Source: Apus apus
Lineage: Eukaryota > Chordata > Aves > Apodiformes > Apodidae
Length of the DNA: 64,000 nt
Reading direction: 5' to 3'
Assembly (NCBI RefSeq): GCF_020740795.1
Contig: NC_067312.1
Coordinates: 44,478,405 to 44,542,404, forward strand
A program made the translations under genes and the position numbers. Shown here piece after piece: positions 1 to 11,420 of this stretch. Position 1 is the first letter of the stretch. Each line of letters begins with the position of its first letter. The notes below the pieces were generated by a model, which saw only the letters and a list, made by a program, of their open reading frames with translations, had not been told where the DNA came from and did no database searches.

Positions 1-121
1 GGCAAACAGCTCGCAAGCCGCCCTATTTATAGCCCGCGCGGCTGGCACGCCAGCAGCTGGCGGTGCCTCCTGGCTTCCTATTGGCCAGCAGGGGAGAAAG
101 GCGCGGCATTGTTATGCTAAT
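1..121 (-). promoter_or_regulatory. TATA/CCAAT core promoter of a leftward gene
   Basis: Read on the minus strand, three promoter elements occur in the expected order and spacing. An octamer-type POU site (complement of ATGCTAAT) is at 114-121, an inverted CCAAT box (ATTGG on plus) at 80-84, and a TATA box reading TATAAATAG on minus at 23-31. A TATA box there predicts a start site about 30 bases downstream, at about base 1, which puts CCAAT near -80 and the octamer near -115. An E-box CAGCTG lies between TATA and CCAAT. The arrangement suits a regulated gene whose transcript runs off the left edge, so the gene cannot be identified here. The sequence pattern is direct observation; promoter activity is inferred. 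Confidence 0.6.
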
Positions 122-395
122 CGGCGCGCGCCGGCGGGGACAGGCGGGAAGGGAGGAGGGAGAGACGCGGGCGGCTCGTGCCCAGCGGCCACGTGGGAGG
201 GAGCGGGGTGGGGCAGGGCGGAGGCACGCGCCGCCTCTCCGAGCCCCGCCGGGGCCGCGCGCTCCCTGCCGAGGTGCGCTGCCCGCGCGCTGCCCGCGCG
301 CCGAGCTGGGCGGGGCTGAGCTGCTCGAGCCCCTTGTCCCGCCGGGATTTGTCGCTGGAAAGCGTCGGGGCGGTTTGTGTCCGAGTCTTCGGTCT
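1..395. promoter_or_regulatory. CpG island at the left edge
   Basis: This stretch is GC-rich and dense in CpG, unlike the AT-rich DNA after base 1166. It contains a perfect Sp1-type GC box (GGGCGGGGC, 308-316) and a CACGTG E-box (190-195) upstream of the minus-strand TATA promoter. CpG density falls after about 395, where a short GGAATA triplet repeat (425-443) and then a CR1 fragment begin. The open frames here (up to 154 codons) are arginine/proline/alanine-rich frames of the kind any CpG island gives, and I do not call them genes. Confidence 0.75.
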
Positions 396-540
396 GCAAA
401 TCCAAAAGGTGCAAGGGAGAAAAAGGAATAGGAATAGGAATAAGTCTGATAGGTTAGATTTTTGCAAATGTAGATGCCAAGTCCCACTCCTGGGAAGGGA
501 TGTCCCTTACAGGACCCCAGGCTGGGAGTAACTCTATGGA

Positions 541-1165
541 GAAGGCCCTGGGGCCACGGTGGGCAGCAAGCCGGGCATGACCAGCAGTGGCCCTGGCTGC
601 AACGAAGGCTGAACGTGGCTTGGGCTGTATGGCCGGTCAGTTGAGGGAGGTGATAATCCCGCTCTGCTCAGCACTTACCAGACAATAGCTGTGTAGTTTG
701 GTTTCACCACCCCCAGTCGCTGGAGCAAGTTCAGGTAAGACCACTGTTTTCACAGAGGCTGCAGCACCAAACAGCTCTGCAGCCTCAGGCACCAGCCTGG
801 AGAAAGCACAGTTCAGGAGGCACAGAAGAACAGGCCCCCCAAAACCTGTGGAGCAGTTATCAAGAAGATACAGCCAGGTTCTTCACAGCAATGCAATGCC
901 TCGTGGGGAGACAAGAGGCAATGGACATAAGCTGAATTGAGAGGCTCAGATGGAATTTAAGGAAAACCCTTTTCCCCCTGGGGACAGTCAAGAAGTGGAA
1001 CAGGCTGCCCAGGGAAGAAGCTATGCAGGCTGTATCCTTCCAGGGCTGCAAGCCCAAGTGGGACAAAGCCCTGGTAGACCTGGTCTGAGCTCCTTGGTGA
1101 CCCTGCTGCAAGCAGGAGACCTCTTGAGCTCATTCCTGGGCTGTAATGTCCTATGATCCTATGAT
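541..1165 (+). mobile_element. CR1 LINE fragment, 3' end present
   Basis: This is a 5'-truncated CR1 in plus orientation. Its left part resembles the end of CR1 ORF2 (the stretch beginning with GGGCCACGGTGGGCAGCAAG). It continues through the typical 3' region (CACAGCAATGCAATGCC, then GTCAAGAAGTGGAACAGGCT and the GAGACCTCTTGAG stretch). It ends in two copies of the tail octamer (TCCTATGA). Many substitutions and small indels, especially at 660-860, mark it as an old copy. It lies just upstream of the left CpG island. Short frames within it are decayed retroposon sequence, not host genes. Confidence 0.88.
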
Positions 1166-4100
1166 TTTTATTTTTTTTTTTCCATCTAATAGGAATGTTT
1201 TTCAGTCAAGGTTTATTAAAAGTAGATCTAATTTGGATAATCATGTGAGTTCAATTGTATCCTTTAAAATTAATTCTGCAAAATATTAATTATTTCTGAA
1301 CTCAATCTGAACCTGTTTGTCAGCAAATCAAGTGATGGTAGAACAAATTTTCCCACTGTAAATGAGTACAGTAGTCTAAATATTAAACAACAAAACACTT
1401 TCCAAGTCCTTTGAATCTCTGACATCCCACCTAGGCACCCAGCTAGTACTTGTCCACCGAGTAACCACTTCTCACCAGCACCAAGTTATTTCACAGAGGT
1501 TGTGGAGAGCCACCTTGAGGTAGACCTCGACCTAATGTCAACTTGCACCGGACCAAGTCCTGCGGGTTGCAATGAGACACCTTTGTGACCTGTAACTCTC
1601 GCTGCTCCGTCATGTCCCATCACATCGTCCCCTTTCAAATGAGTTTAAACCCAAATGCCGGGGTGTCCTTTCCAGTTCTTTGCTGGGATTCTGAGATTAA
1701 GCACAACTCAGCTGTGGCTCTGTGTATGGGATATGCTGTCTGCTCAGTAGTTTCATACGTTTTGAGCAACATGATTTTAGAAGTGCTGCTCAAACTGAGC
1801 CACTTCAATGGCTTACTGTGTTCCTGCTTCCACTTGTTTCTAGTTAATGTCCTGTATTACATTACTACAGGTGACAGCATTGGACCCTGCAGTAATATTG
1901 TAGTAAGCTTCCATTTTAAACCAGTGACAACAGAAGGCTCTGCCAGATACACATGGCTTCTCTGAGAACATTTCTCAGATCATACCTACATCACTCTCAG
2001 GACTGGGGAGATGACTCTTAGTTGTAAACCACCAATTTTCATGCCTAATGATTTTTTCACCCTACAAATGTGCGAAGGCATTCTTGACTTGGGAACCCAA
2101 GCAAGTGACCTGGCACACTGAATTCTCATAAGGGAAAAATCCTTTGTATATCTGCCTCTTTTTTTTTTTTTCCTATAAATATATAAATGAGGAGGAATGC
2201 GGAAGACTAGCTTGAGTGGTTAATGGCAGCTTAACGTTTTCTTATGAAATTGGGTTAAACACACTAGATGGTACATCCCTTAGAAGTATTGAAGTGCCTG
2301 TTTCTGATGCACTACAATTTCAGTGCATGATGAAATAGGTGAAAAAGGCAGGACTGACTCACAGCTTTGAAAGATGCTGATATTAACTATGACTTTGCTG
2401 AATATTACAGTGGAAATGAAAGTTACTTAAAATGGATCAAAATTAGTAGGCCAAAGTAACTCCTAATAGATAACAGTGCATGTGTAGTAGTAAAACATAT
2501 ATAAGTACCTAAATATTAAACTGGTATGTGAAATCATATCAACACTTTAATCCTTTCACATGCAAGTGAAAGTGTTAGCTTAGTGACACAGTACTCCGGA
2601 GTTAAACGTTTTTGTCATTACATTTTTCAGTTTGCCCCATTGTTCCTGAGTCTCTCAGCACAGATGGTGCCAGGGGCCAGGAGGCATTACTAGAGAACTG
2701 ATCCAGCTTATTTCAAAACCATAGTATCAGCACCAGACCTTAAGTGCAGAAAAGGTGGTGCAGGAAGGAGACCTGTGCCTGCCCAGCTCCTGTCTCATTT
2801 TGAAGGCATCAGCTCTGCAGACATGATACATTTGATGTCTAACAAGCAAATTGATCTTGAGCAGAGGTCAAAGTCCACTGCTTGCTTTCTAGGTTTTTTC
2901 CTCCCGTGTTTTTGATACCTTCATGAAAAACAGAAAACACACACACACAGTCAAGTTACACATCTATTTTTGGCTTTTCAGCATCCCTGGCCATGAGCAC
3001 CAAATTAAGAGTGATTAATGTTTCCATCTGCAAGTGGGAGTTGCACCTTCCATTGCCACAGGACACTTTAGCACACTTAGGCTCACTTGAATGTCCTCAA
3101 TATGCTTATTTGCCTAATACTGAACAAAAAAAAATCACTTCTGTAAATGCAGCTCAGTATAATCTTTGCATTGTTGGAAAACTGGTAGGTACCAGCGCTC
3201 TGGTGGATCAGCTGTTGAGTGCTTGAAGCCATCCTGTAGATGGGGAAGGGGGGAGCATCACGTTGCAGCAGTAGTGAGACATGAATGGGGGGATTTTGCA
3301 GCTGTACTTGACAGCAGTAGTGTAATGTCAGTGCCTCTTATATATGTTTCCATAGCATGAACGGGCTCGCCTGCACACCCGATTTTTTTAATGGCACCTC
3401 GCGCACATGACCGAACACACCTCAACCAGACATGACGCTGCATTCACAGTAACGCTGTGACCTCTGGTGGACACCTATAATACTACTGCTACAAATATTT
3501 ATTTCCAGTTCACTGTTGCACAGTACAGTACTTAACATTCTGTTACATGCTCCTATCCTTAATGTTTTAGTGAAAATATAGCAAGGGGGGGGGGGGGTAA
3601 TAAAAAAATAGACGGTGATGTTTCGTGCATGAAGAATACTAAAACTGACCTGTAAGCTCATAAAACATCAGATGAAGAGTGACAGTTTATTCAATCACAA
3701 CAAAGGCAAGTAACCTAGCAGAACATAACACATAAAACTGCAGATAGATTACACCTTTGTATAGCTGGTTGTAAATGGTATTTTGTTATTTTTTGAGGAA
3801 AAAAAATGCTGTATCTACTGGAGAAGCAGACATCAATGTTTGGCCTAAATAAGAAAATACTCAAGCCATGAGGGAAAGAGGCATGCAAGCGGTCATAAGA
3901 GCCAGCCTAGCCATGGGCCTCTTACATTGCCTCCATGTGTCTCCTGTTTTTCTGGCTTGTGCTGCATACTAAGACTTCCCATTGGAAAGACCCTTTTTGC
4001 AAATATACACCAGTCCTTTCAGTTTAGATGGAGTAACCTCAACCACAAGCCTTTCCAAATTCATCACATTTTCTCCTCACTCTATTGCACTCCTCCATCC

Positions 4101-7100
4101 AGTCTTCTGCCTTTGCAGCCCTATTGTCCTCACCCCTCAAGTTTTCTTCTCCAGAAACAGCATCTCACAATATAAAAACAAAACAAAAAACCTCTCTACA
4201 AAACCTAGAAGTTTTAGGAAACGGAACTGTAGTCCCAGCTTCCTCTACAAACCCTCTGGCTATGACCGAGTGTTTGGGATCAGGACAAAACTGACCAACC
4301 CTGAAACTGTTTTTTAGAAAGGTTCCTTTATCCCCTTCTCACCTCAAAACACAGTGTGATTCTCCCCAGCCAGTTTGCTTTCCTTGACAAACTTAAATCG
4401 GAGCATTTAGCAGGTTCAAGCACTTTTTCCTCTTCATAAATGACTTATTTACACAGCTGCTTAGACTCTTGTACTGCATTTATTTAGCCATGTGATGCAT
4501 CAGTTAAAGATAGTCATATATGTCTGCAACATAATGTTTCATATTTGGGTTTCATATTTTGAATAAGACATACACCTCCTGCCCATCTCTTACCACCAAA
4601 AGCGGCAGTTACAACACCACGTTACACCCCTGAGAGACCCATGAAAATACATTAAACCTGCTTTGCCATTCTGTATTTAGATTGTAGGGAGCTGCCAGTA
4701 TGCAAAGAATATGCGTTTGGGACAGCCAGCTTCCCCATCTCCCAAGCCTGTGACAAAATCTGCATAATTTACATCCAGGACACTTCAATGCATCTTGGGA
4801 GAGGAGACCTGACAAAATGTAAGGGAAAATTCTGCTACACCCTGGCTCAGGAGTCCCTCAGAAACACTGGGAGGCATGGAGACTTGTTTTGTTTTTAATT
4901 AAGAGCTGCTGAAAGCCAGGTTTTCTTGGCAATGCTTTCTTTCAGACCAGAATTTTATCAGGGCAAATTTTTCAGGAACCTCTCCTGGGATTTCTGTGTG
5001 TTGGTAAGTCCAGCAACTGAAAATGTATTGTGCATTCACAGCAGCTCTGACTAGAGGCTATATGACTGGAAATCCTGGATGCATTGACTGCCCATATGCA
5101 CCACAGCTGCATAATACTGAGCACTGAACAGATTGTGCATGCATGTTCAATTAAAGTCTGTGTGCCAGGACATACGCAGCATCAGATTTACTCGCCTTGA
5201 GCACACACCTTTGTCCTGGAATGCCTGGAAACCTTACTTCCTGGTATATCTTCAGACAGACATTCAAGGTTAGAAAATCATGGAACACTAAAAATTATAT
5301 TTGCTAATAACTCAAGCCAGAAGAACAGCGGCAAATCCAAGCATCAAAAATCCCATGTTCTGGCTTTCCATCCACTCAGCATTGTAGCCCTCCAGCTCCT
5401 GCCAGTAATAGTCTCAAGTGAGGTGCAGTTACAAATAAAACTGAGAATTTTTTGTGATACAGCCGTTTTTTCATTGTCAGTTACCTCAGTTTCTTAATTT
5501 AATTTTTCTGTTATATCTCTTTGTGCACTGCACAGAGGCCTTTCTGCTCCATCAGAATAAAACTGCTGAATAAACCTGTCTTGTTTTGCTAGCTCTCCAG
5601 TCCAATTATATTATATTAAAGACTGCTTTGAATGATGATGTCAGCTTTCACAGTGCTGATGGCTCCATATGTTGCTAAAGGGAGTATTTCACAACTGAAC
5701 ATAACTTGATCAGAATAACTTTAAAGAATCTGATTTTTATTTTACTGTGTACTGAACTTTCTTAGACATGCCAATGGAAGATAAAAATCTAATGCTTAAG
5801 ATCACTGAACAGCTGTCTTTGTGTTATAATGAAAGAATACAGTATTTCCTTAGCCCAGATCCTGCCAAGATTATTCATTTTACTAGGTAATTCTGCAGCA
5901 TGAAGAAATGTAATTCACAAAGAAGGCCCATTTGTGATGTAAATCACAAAGATGTGTTGCCCTATGTCAAGTGCCTCTTATATCTCAGCAAAAAACTGTC
6001 TAACGGAATTTTCATTGCAGATGTTCCTAGCTGAGTGAAATAACCTGATCCTTCAGTAGTTTGTTGGTGTCTTCGCTGTAGGTGTAATAGAACAGACAGC
6101 CTGAGAATGAAAACTCAGATAGTCAATGAAATGTTAAATATTTAACTCTCAGTTTTCCCATGTGTGTTTTCCTGCCTTTAAAAAAAAAACATAATTGTCT
6201 ATGAGACTGATGTCTATCTAAACAGATTAACATGAGATCTGATGGGGACAAAGTTACTTTATCTTGGCCCTTTTCTTTAAAGCAAACCGATAGGTAAGAA
6301 TAGCAAAAATCGTTACCGACCTCGGTTATTTTCAGAGACACCTCTGCATATGCCATCAAATCAGAATATATGTATCATCCCATCTTTGTGATAGTAAAGA
6401 AAAGATTCAGATTAAAGATAGGAAACGGACCCATTTTCTCTTTACTTTTCACACAAAATGAATGAAAACATTTTCTTTAGATATAAAGGTGCACATTATT
6501 TAAGATACTATGTGATGGTATTTAGAAGTTCAGATTTCTCTTTCAAGTCTTGTTATTCAAATGTTTCAAACGTCTTAGTGAGAAGTGAGCCATGAATGAC
6601 GCCCATAAAGTAAAAATCAAGTTGCACTCTTTGATGCATAAGGTTACAAAAAGCAAGTGATGACAGTTGCTAAATGTGCAGAAATACAATCTAACATTTA
6701 GATGCAACCTAGCACTGTGTAAGAGAAGGCCAGTTGTGAGCTATTGATTATGAAATTACTGCAGGAGTATTACTCCTGGCTATCACATTTTACTAGTGAA
6801 GATTTTTAGTTCATTTTGACATTAATTGAGATAGTTTAAACTAATTTAATTAAAATGTGTGTGCCGTGTGGCTAAGTTGTGATTGTTCCTCTGTTGCCTT
6901 TTAATTTCTCAGCCTTCTCAGGTTCCAATCAGTAATTCCGTGTCATTCTTCTGCATAGCCCTATACCTCACTTACTGAGTATGGGATTTTGGATCAAATA
7001 CATAAATCATAGATTTCCTTCTACACACTAGGTGTTCATCTGGTGGTGAGAAGCAGGGTGCAGGGACACAGATGGCTGCACATAAGCAGGAGAGGTGGCA

Positions 7101-10100
7101 GGTAACCTTCCCCTGAAACACTTGCTCTGTTAAATTACTGTCTGGACCAAGGGTATAACACTGTTCAGACAAAGTGAATAATTAAAACCTCCCTGACTCC
7201 AGTCAGTTTGTGTATGGCCCTGGATATGACAGAGGCACAGCACAGCAGCACTGGTAGATGTTCTTATTGATAATTAAAAATTCAGTATCTACACCAATAG
7301 CATAAGCTCCATCAGCTATTATTTATGCCTGGCCCCTGACACTTGCTCTGGGAATCACATATGTTTTTTATAATAAACAAGCCTTAAATGAAAGATACAA
7401 TGGTCCTCCATATGAGGACCAGAGTATAATTTTTCCCTTCTTTCAGCTGCCTTCCCTAAGTGGTAGGCAGCAGAGTGTCTCAGGATATACGCTGGGGTTT
7501 GGTGGGACATGGGACTGCTTACATGTACTGGCTGAACACAGAGGGTGTCAAGTACTGCCCATGCCAGTGTGGTCTGTAGTTTGAAACAAAGATATGCCCA
7601 GGGAGACCTTCTGGCAGTCTGAGAGTGGGAACTGGAACTTGAAAGACCATCAAGAAAAGCCTTTTCTGGCCAGCTGAATAAATAGGGGGTATCAGCAACA
7701 GCTCCACCACTGGCCCTGTTTTTTCCTGGGCAGAACAGCTACATTTGGTGCTGGGTCCAGTTTTGCATACTGAATGGACTCTCCGGGCCTAGTTATATGA
7801 GGCAGATTTGGCTGAGCTGTGGAGAAGCAGCGCTGAAAGTCTGAAATTGTTCCATGCATTCATGCTGGCAAGAATTCAGTTTTGGGGACTTTTCTTTCAA
7901 AAGGTGAGGGGCACACAGGGAGAGGCTGGAGGAGTATGAATTTTGCCCTCCAGCTTGCACCCACTCAGAGCCTATCATCAAGTCAGTTGTATACCCAAGG
8001 CTGTGCACAAACATCTTTAACTGGCAAGGCAGTGGCTTTTCAAATTCCCAGATGGATTTATTGAACAGTGACTCCTCTCATATGACTCAGCCTTTGGTAA
8101 TTAATTTTAGGACAGACTATCTCAATACCCATTATGCAGGTCTGCCTCTGTAACTTGTTTAATGTGAATAAGAAAGGCTGTTAGCAAGCTCCTTTGGCTT
8201 GTGCCTCCAAAATTTCTGAGATGGTAAGGATGCTAAAGTGGGCTTTTATGAGTTATCTCGTGAAGTGACATCATCCTCTGTATTTAGGTGTGAGGAGTTA
8301 ATAAAATTACTAAGAGACACACACTGATCTACTGTCTCATTTAGTATTCTTCAGCAATCTGCTCAATAGATTAGTGCTAAAAAGAAGAAACAAAGATCTA
8401 CCTGCTACTGCAAAAAATGTCAGAAACAAAAGAAAAAAAACAAAAACAAACCAACACCAAAATACATTATCATTTAGGTTTCATATTAGTCACTTAAAGT
8501 TGTGGGGTTTTTTTAATTGTGTACAAAAGCTTCCAACTTTGATACTTATACTCTTTTAAGGACTTGTGTGAAACGAACCTCTAGTGGTTAAATTGGGCAT
8601 TTCTTCAAATCAACCTCCCCATGAAGTCCTACATCCCATACTTTTGGGGAAATCCTCAATTGAGGATCCTGGCTGAGTATTTCAAAATCTAAGAATGGCA
8701 TAAGGTTTTCAAAAATATAGCCCCAGTTTGTGTGAATCCAGTAGGAGGAAAGTGTGAATATCATATATCTGTTATTCAATTTAACTCATTTCTATTCAGT
8801 GTTTAGGATACACACATTTGGAGATGTGTCCTGCTCAAGGCTATGAAGGAAGTCTGGAGATAGTTGTACCAGCATTTAGATAACAGTAGGAAGACTGACC
8901 TTGCAATAGAGATATTCTTCCACTGCACAGTGCTGTGCAATGAGCAGTCATCATTAAAAGTACAAAAGCAACTCTAAAACATCTCCTCTTAAAAAGACAA
9001 CTACTGAAGGAGGGAAGCCTAGAAGTTATAAATGTAGCTTGACATATGCTAGCAAGTATTAGGGAAAGTGCTGGCCACATAATCTTGTATTGTTGTTCAA
9101 AATGGGGAGTTGGCTGCAGAATTTAGTCCTCTCGGTTCTTAGAAGATGAAGACTTCTTTGGTAATCTGGGCATCAGTGCATCTAATTCTGTCCAAGATGA
9201 CATCTAACCCTGGGCAAAATGGCAAATCTCTGTGGCTGGCCTAGTTCCACATGTGCAAAACAGGATTAGCAGACTAGCTGAATCTCTGTGTTTTCTGTGA
9301 TTTTAAATCCCTCCAGTTTTTTGATTCATGCTAGTGAAGGGAAGATTTTGGGGTTTTTTAATTAAAGCTTTATGAATCTGACAGCTGGAAAGAAAAGCCA
9401 GAAGTGAATGACCCATAAAGACTGGCATTAAAATAAAAATCAATCAATAAATAAAACCCCAGCAAACAGAACCACAACAAAAATAATTGGCTAATTTTAT
9501 TTTTTTTTAAAGCCTTTAAACCAAACATTCTGACTTTTTTTGTGTGCATGACTCACTATTTATTTATTGTTTTCATCACTTGAGGTTGAAAGAGGTTGCA
9601 ATATTGTTGCTTTCTAAAACTCCTTCTTGGCCTTTTCAAGTTAATTTTTCATTCCTCTGGATAAAGACAGTGTCCGACAATATAAACACAGTTTCTCTTG
9701 TGGTATGATGCCCTGCTGTTAACTGATGCCTTCAGATGCAACCACAATGGGACTGATAATAATGTAGAACTTTAAACCAAGGGAGTCAAATAAAAGGACA
9801 TTTTCTCTTTTCAGTAACAATGTTATAATGTAGTCTTGGCTGCCAGGTTAGGAGTAAATCTCAGCCTTCATTTGCTCAATTTCTATGTAAAAAGATGCAG
9901 TCACTCCATGAAATTAAGTTTCACTCTGAAAAAAAAAAAAACACACTCTGTCCACTTATTCCCAGTATAATTACATATTAAAATATATCAACTTTTCAAG
10001 TCAAGTTGGGTGTTTGGTTTTGGTTTTATTTTTCTTGCACTGGGCCTTGGAAATCACGGCAAGTTGTATCTTCTTTCTTGTTCATATATTGTTCATAGTA

Positions 10101-10211
10101 AGAAGAAATTAAACATCTTGGTTGCTCTTCTGCAATGACTTCACAGTGTAAATCCAATTAGGACCACTGAACACCACCAGCAGGAGTGACTGTTCCTTGG
10201 ATCTTTTTGGT
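1166..10211. other. Gene-free AT-rich stretch
   Basis: I see no supportable exon, RNA gene or long repeat here. The longest open frame (1585-1965, 126 codons, plus) has no recognisable domain. Minor simple sequence includes T13 at 2159-2171, a short CA run near 2938-2948 and a G13 run at 3585-3597. Conserved non-coding elements could be present but cannot be recognised without alignment. Confidence 0.6.
3585..3597 (+). repeat. Poly-G tract (G13)
   Basis: An uninterrupted run of 13 G lies in otherwise AT-rich sequence and is followed directly by a TAATAAAAAAATAG stretch. Such a run is prone to length change and to sequencing error, so its exact length should be treated with caution. Confidence 0.9.
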
Positions 10212-10588
10212 AGAATCACAGTGTGGCTGAGGTTGGAAGGAATATCTGGAGATCATCTGGTCCAACACCATGCTCAATCAGGCTGCCCAGGACCATGTCT
10301 AGATTATCTTTTTAATATCTCCCAAGGATGGAGGCTCCAGCAGCAATCTGGGTAACCTTTGCCAGAGCTCTGTCACCCTCACAGTAAAAACGTGTGTCCT
10401 GATGTTTGGGAGAAACCTCTTGTGTTTCAGTATGTGCCCATTGCCTCTGGTCCTGTCACTGGGCACAACTGGAAAGTCTTCTTTGGATTCTATCTTCAGG
10501 TTTTTATACACATGGATAAGATACCCCAAGCCTTCTCTTCTCCAGGCTGACCTGTCCCAGCTTGTTCAGCCTTTCCTCATATGTTATA
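10212..10588 (-). mobile_element. CR1 LINE fragment, antisense
   Basis: The left edge reads as the complement of a CR1 3' tail (AGAATCACAGTGTGGCTGAG, then GGTTGGAAGG). Rightwards it passes through the standard antisense landmarks: TCATCTGGTCCAACACCATG, CTGTCACCCTCACAGTAAA, the GCCCATTGCCTCTGGTCCTG stretch, and CTTGTTCAGCCTTTCCTCAT. It is truncated at its 5' end near 10,588. Numerous changes from the usual CR1 pattern indicate age. A second CR1 end in the opposite orientation follows within about 40 bases. Confidence 0.92.
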
Positions 10589-10627
10589 GTGAAATAGAGG
10601 TGCTGTCTGGTAAACACAGCCGAGCCT

Positions 10628-10774
10628 GTTAAGATTGGAAGCGTTCAAGGCCAGGTTGGATGAGGCTTGGAGCAACCTGGTCTAGTGGGAGTTGTGCTGC
10701 CCCAGGGCAGGGGGGTTGGAACTAGCTGATCTTTAAGGTCCCTTTCAGCCCAAACCGTTCTGTGATTCTGTGAT
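10628..10774 (+). mobile_element. CR1 LINE 3' end, sense
   Basis: Only the last 150 bases or so of a CR1 are present, in plus orientation. The landmarks are GTTCAAGGCCAGGTTGGATG, the AGGGGGGTTGGAACTAG stretch, CTTTAAGGTCCC and a tail of two octamers (TTCTGTGA repeated). It begins about 40 bases after the antisense CR1, so the pair is arranged 5'-end to 5'-end with a tail on each outer side. Both copies include the 3' terminus, so they are separate insertions rather than one element inverted during insertion. Confidence 0.9.
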
Positions 10775-11009
10775 TTTTACAGAAGAGGGAAGGAAACACT
10801 GAACACCAGAGCCCAACAGCTTTGTGTAGCTTTAGCTTCATTCCATCAACTTGAACTACTACATTATCAATTCTCTGTTTCATATAATTGATGAATTAGA
10901 AAGTTTTGCCGACCAACAATGTAAAAATACAGTGAAAAAAATAGATTTGGTAAAGCAGAGCTCATATTTGCCAACACAAATACCGGCATTTATTAGCACT
11001 GCACAGGAA

Positions 11010-11420
11010 GGGTGCTGAGCGCTGTGCTCGGCAGGACAGGACCTCCTTCACACAGTGAAAATCGCTGCTCTCAGCCTCGGCAGCCAGCCAGCTCTTCAGC
11101 AAAGCTGAGTATGACTCTAGCCCAAAGACAGGCTTTGGGTCTTTCACCACTAAAGGAGCACACCGAATGTTGCCCGGTGAGGCAGTGCGTGGAGACGGCA
11201 GGCTCCCCTCCCGCCGGGTTCCGCAGCAGCCCGGCAGCGTTCTCTTTCTCCTCAAACCTTCATGCTGCAGGGGAGGGCTAGGATCTCCTTGTTTGATACG
11301 AGCCCTCATTTTTGCCAGGGGCGTTCTCCCCCGCTCCCGTAGCGGGCTGGGCAGTTGGGACACACAGGCGGTGCTGCTGCCGCTGCGGCTGCTCCGCCCG
11401 CCTGCCGCGACGTGCCACTA
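11010..11420. promoter_or_regulatory. Small GC-rich island without an assigned gene
   Basis: About 400 bases are clearly richer in G+C and CpG than the flanks. CpG clusters occur at 11,160-11,240 and at 11,320-11,415, where repeated GCTGCTGCCGCTGCGG-type sequence appears. Overlapping frames on both strands (up to 133 codons, minus) have no recognisable domain and look like products of base composition. It could be a remote CpG island, an alternative promoter or first exon, or a decayed GC-rich insertion. No clear TATA box or strong splice donor stands out. Confidence 0.4.

Noticed and set aside
1585..1965. 126-codon hydrophobic frame, possibly a membrane protein
   Set aside because: There is no recognisable family or splice context, and vertebrate intergenic DNA of this length yields such frames by chance.
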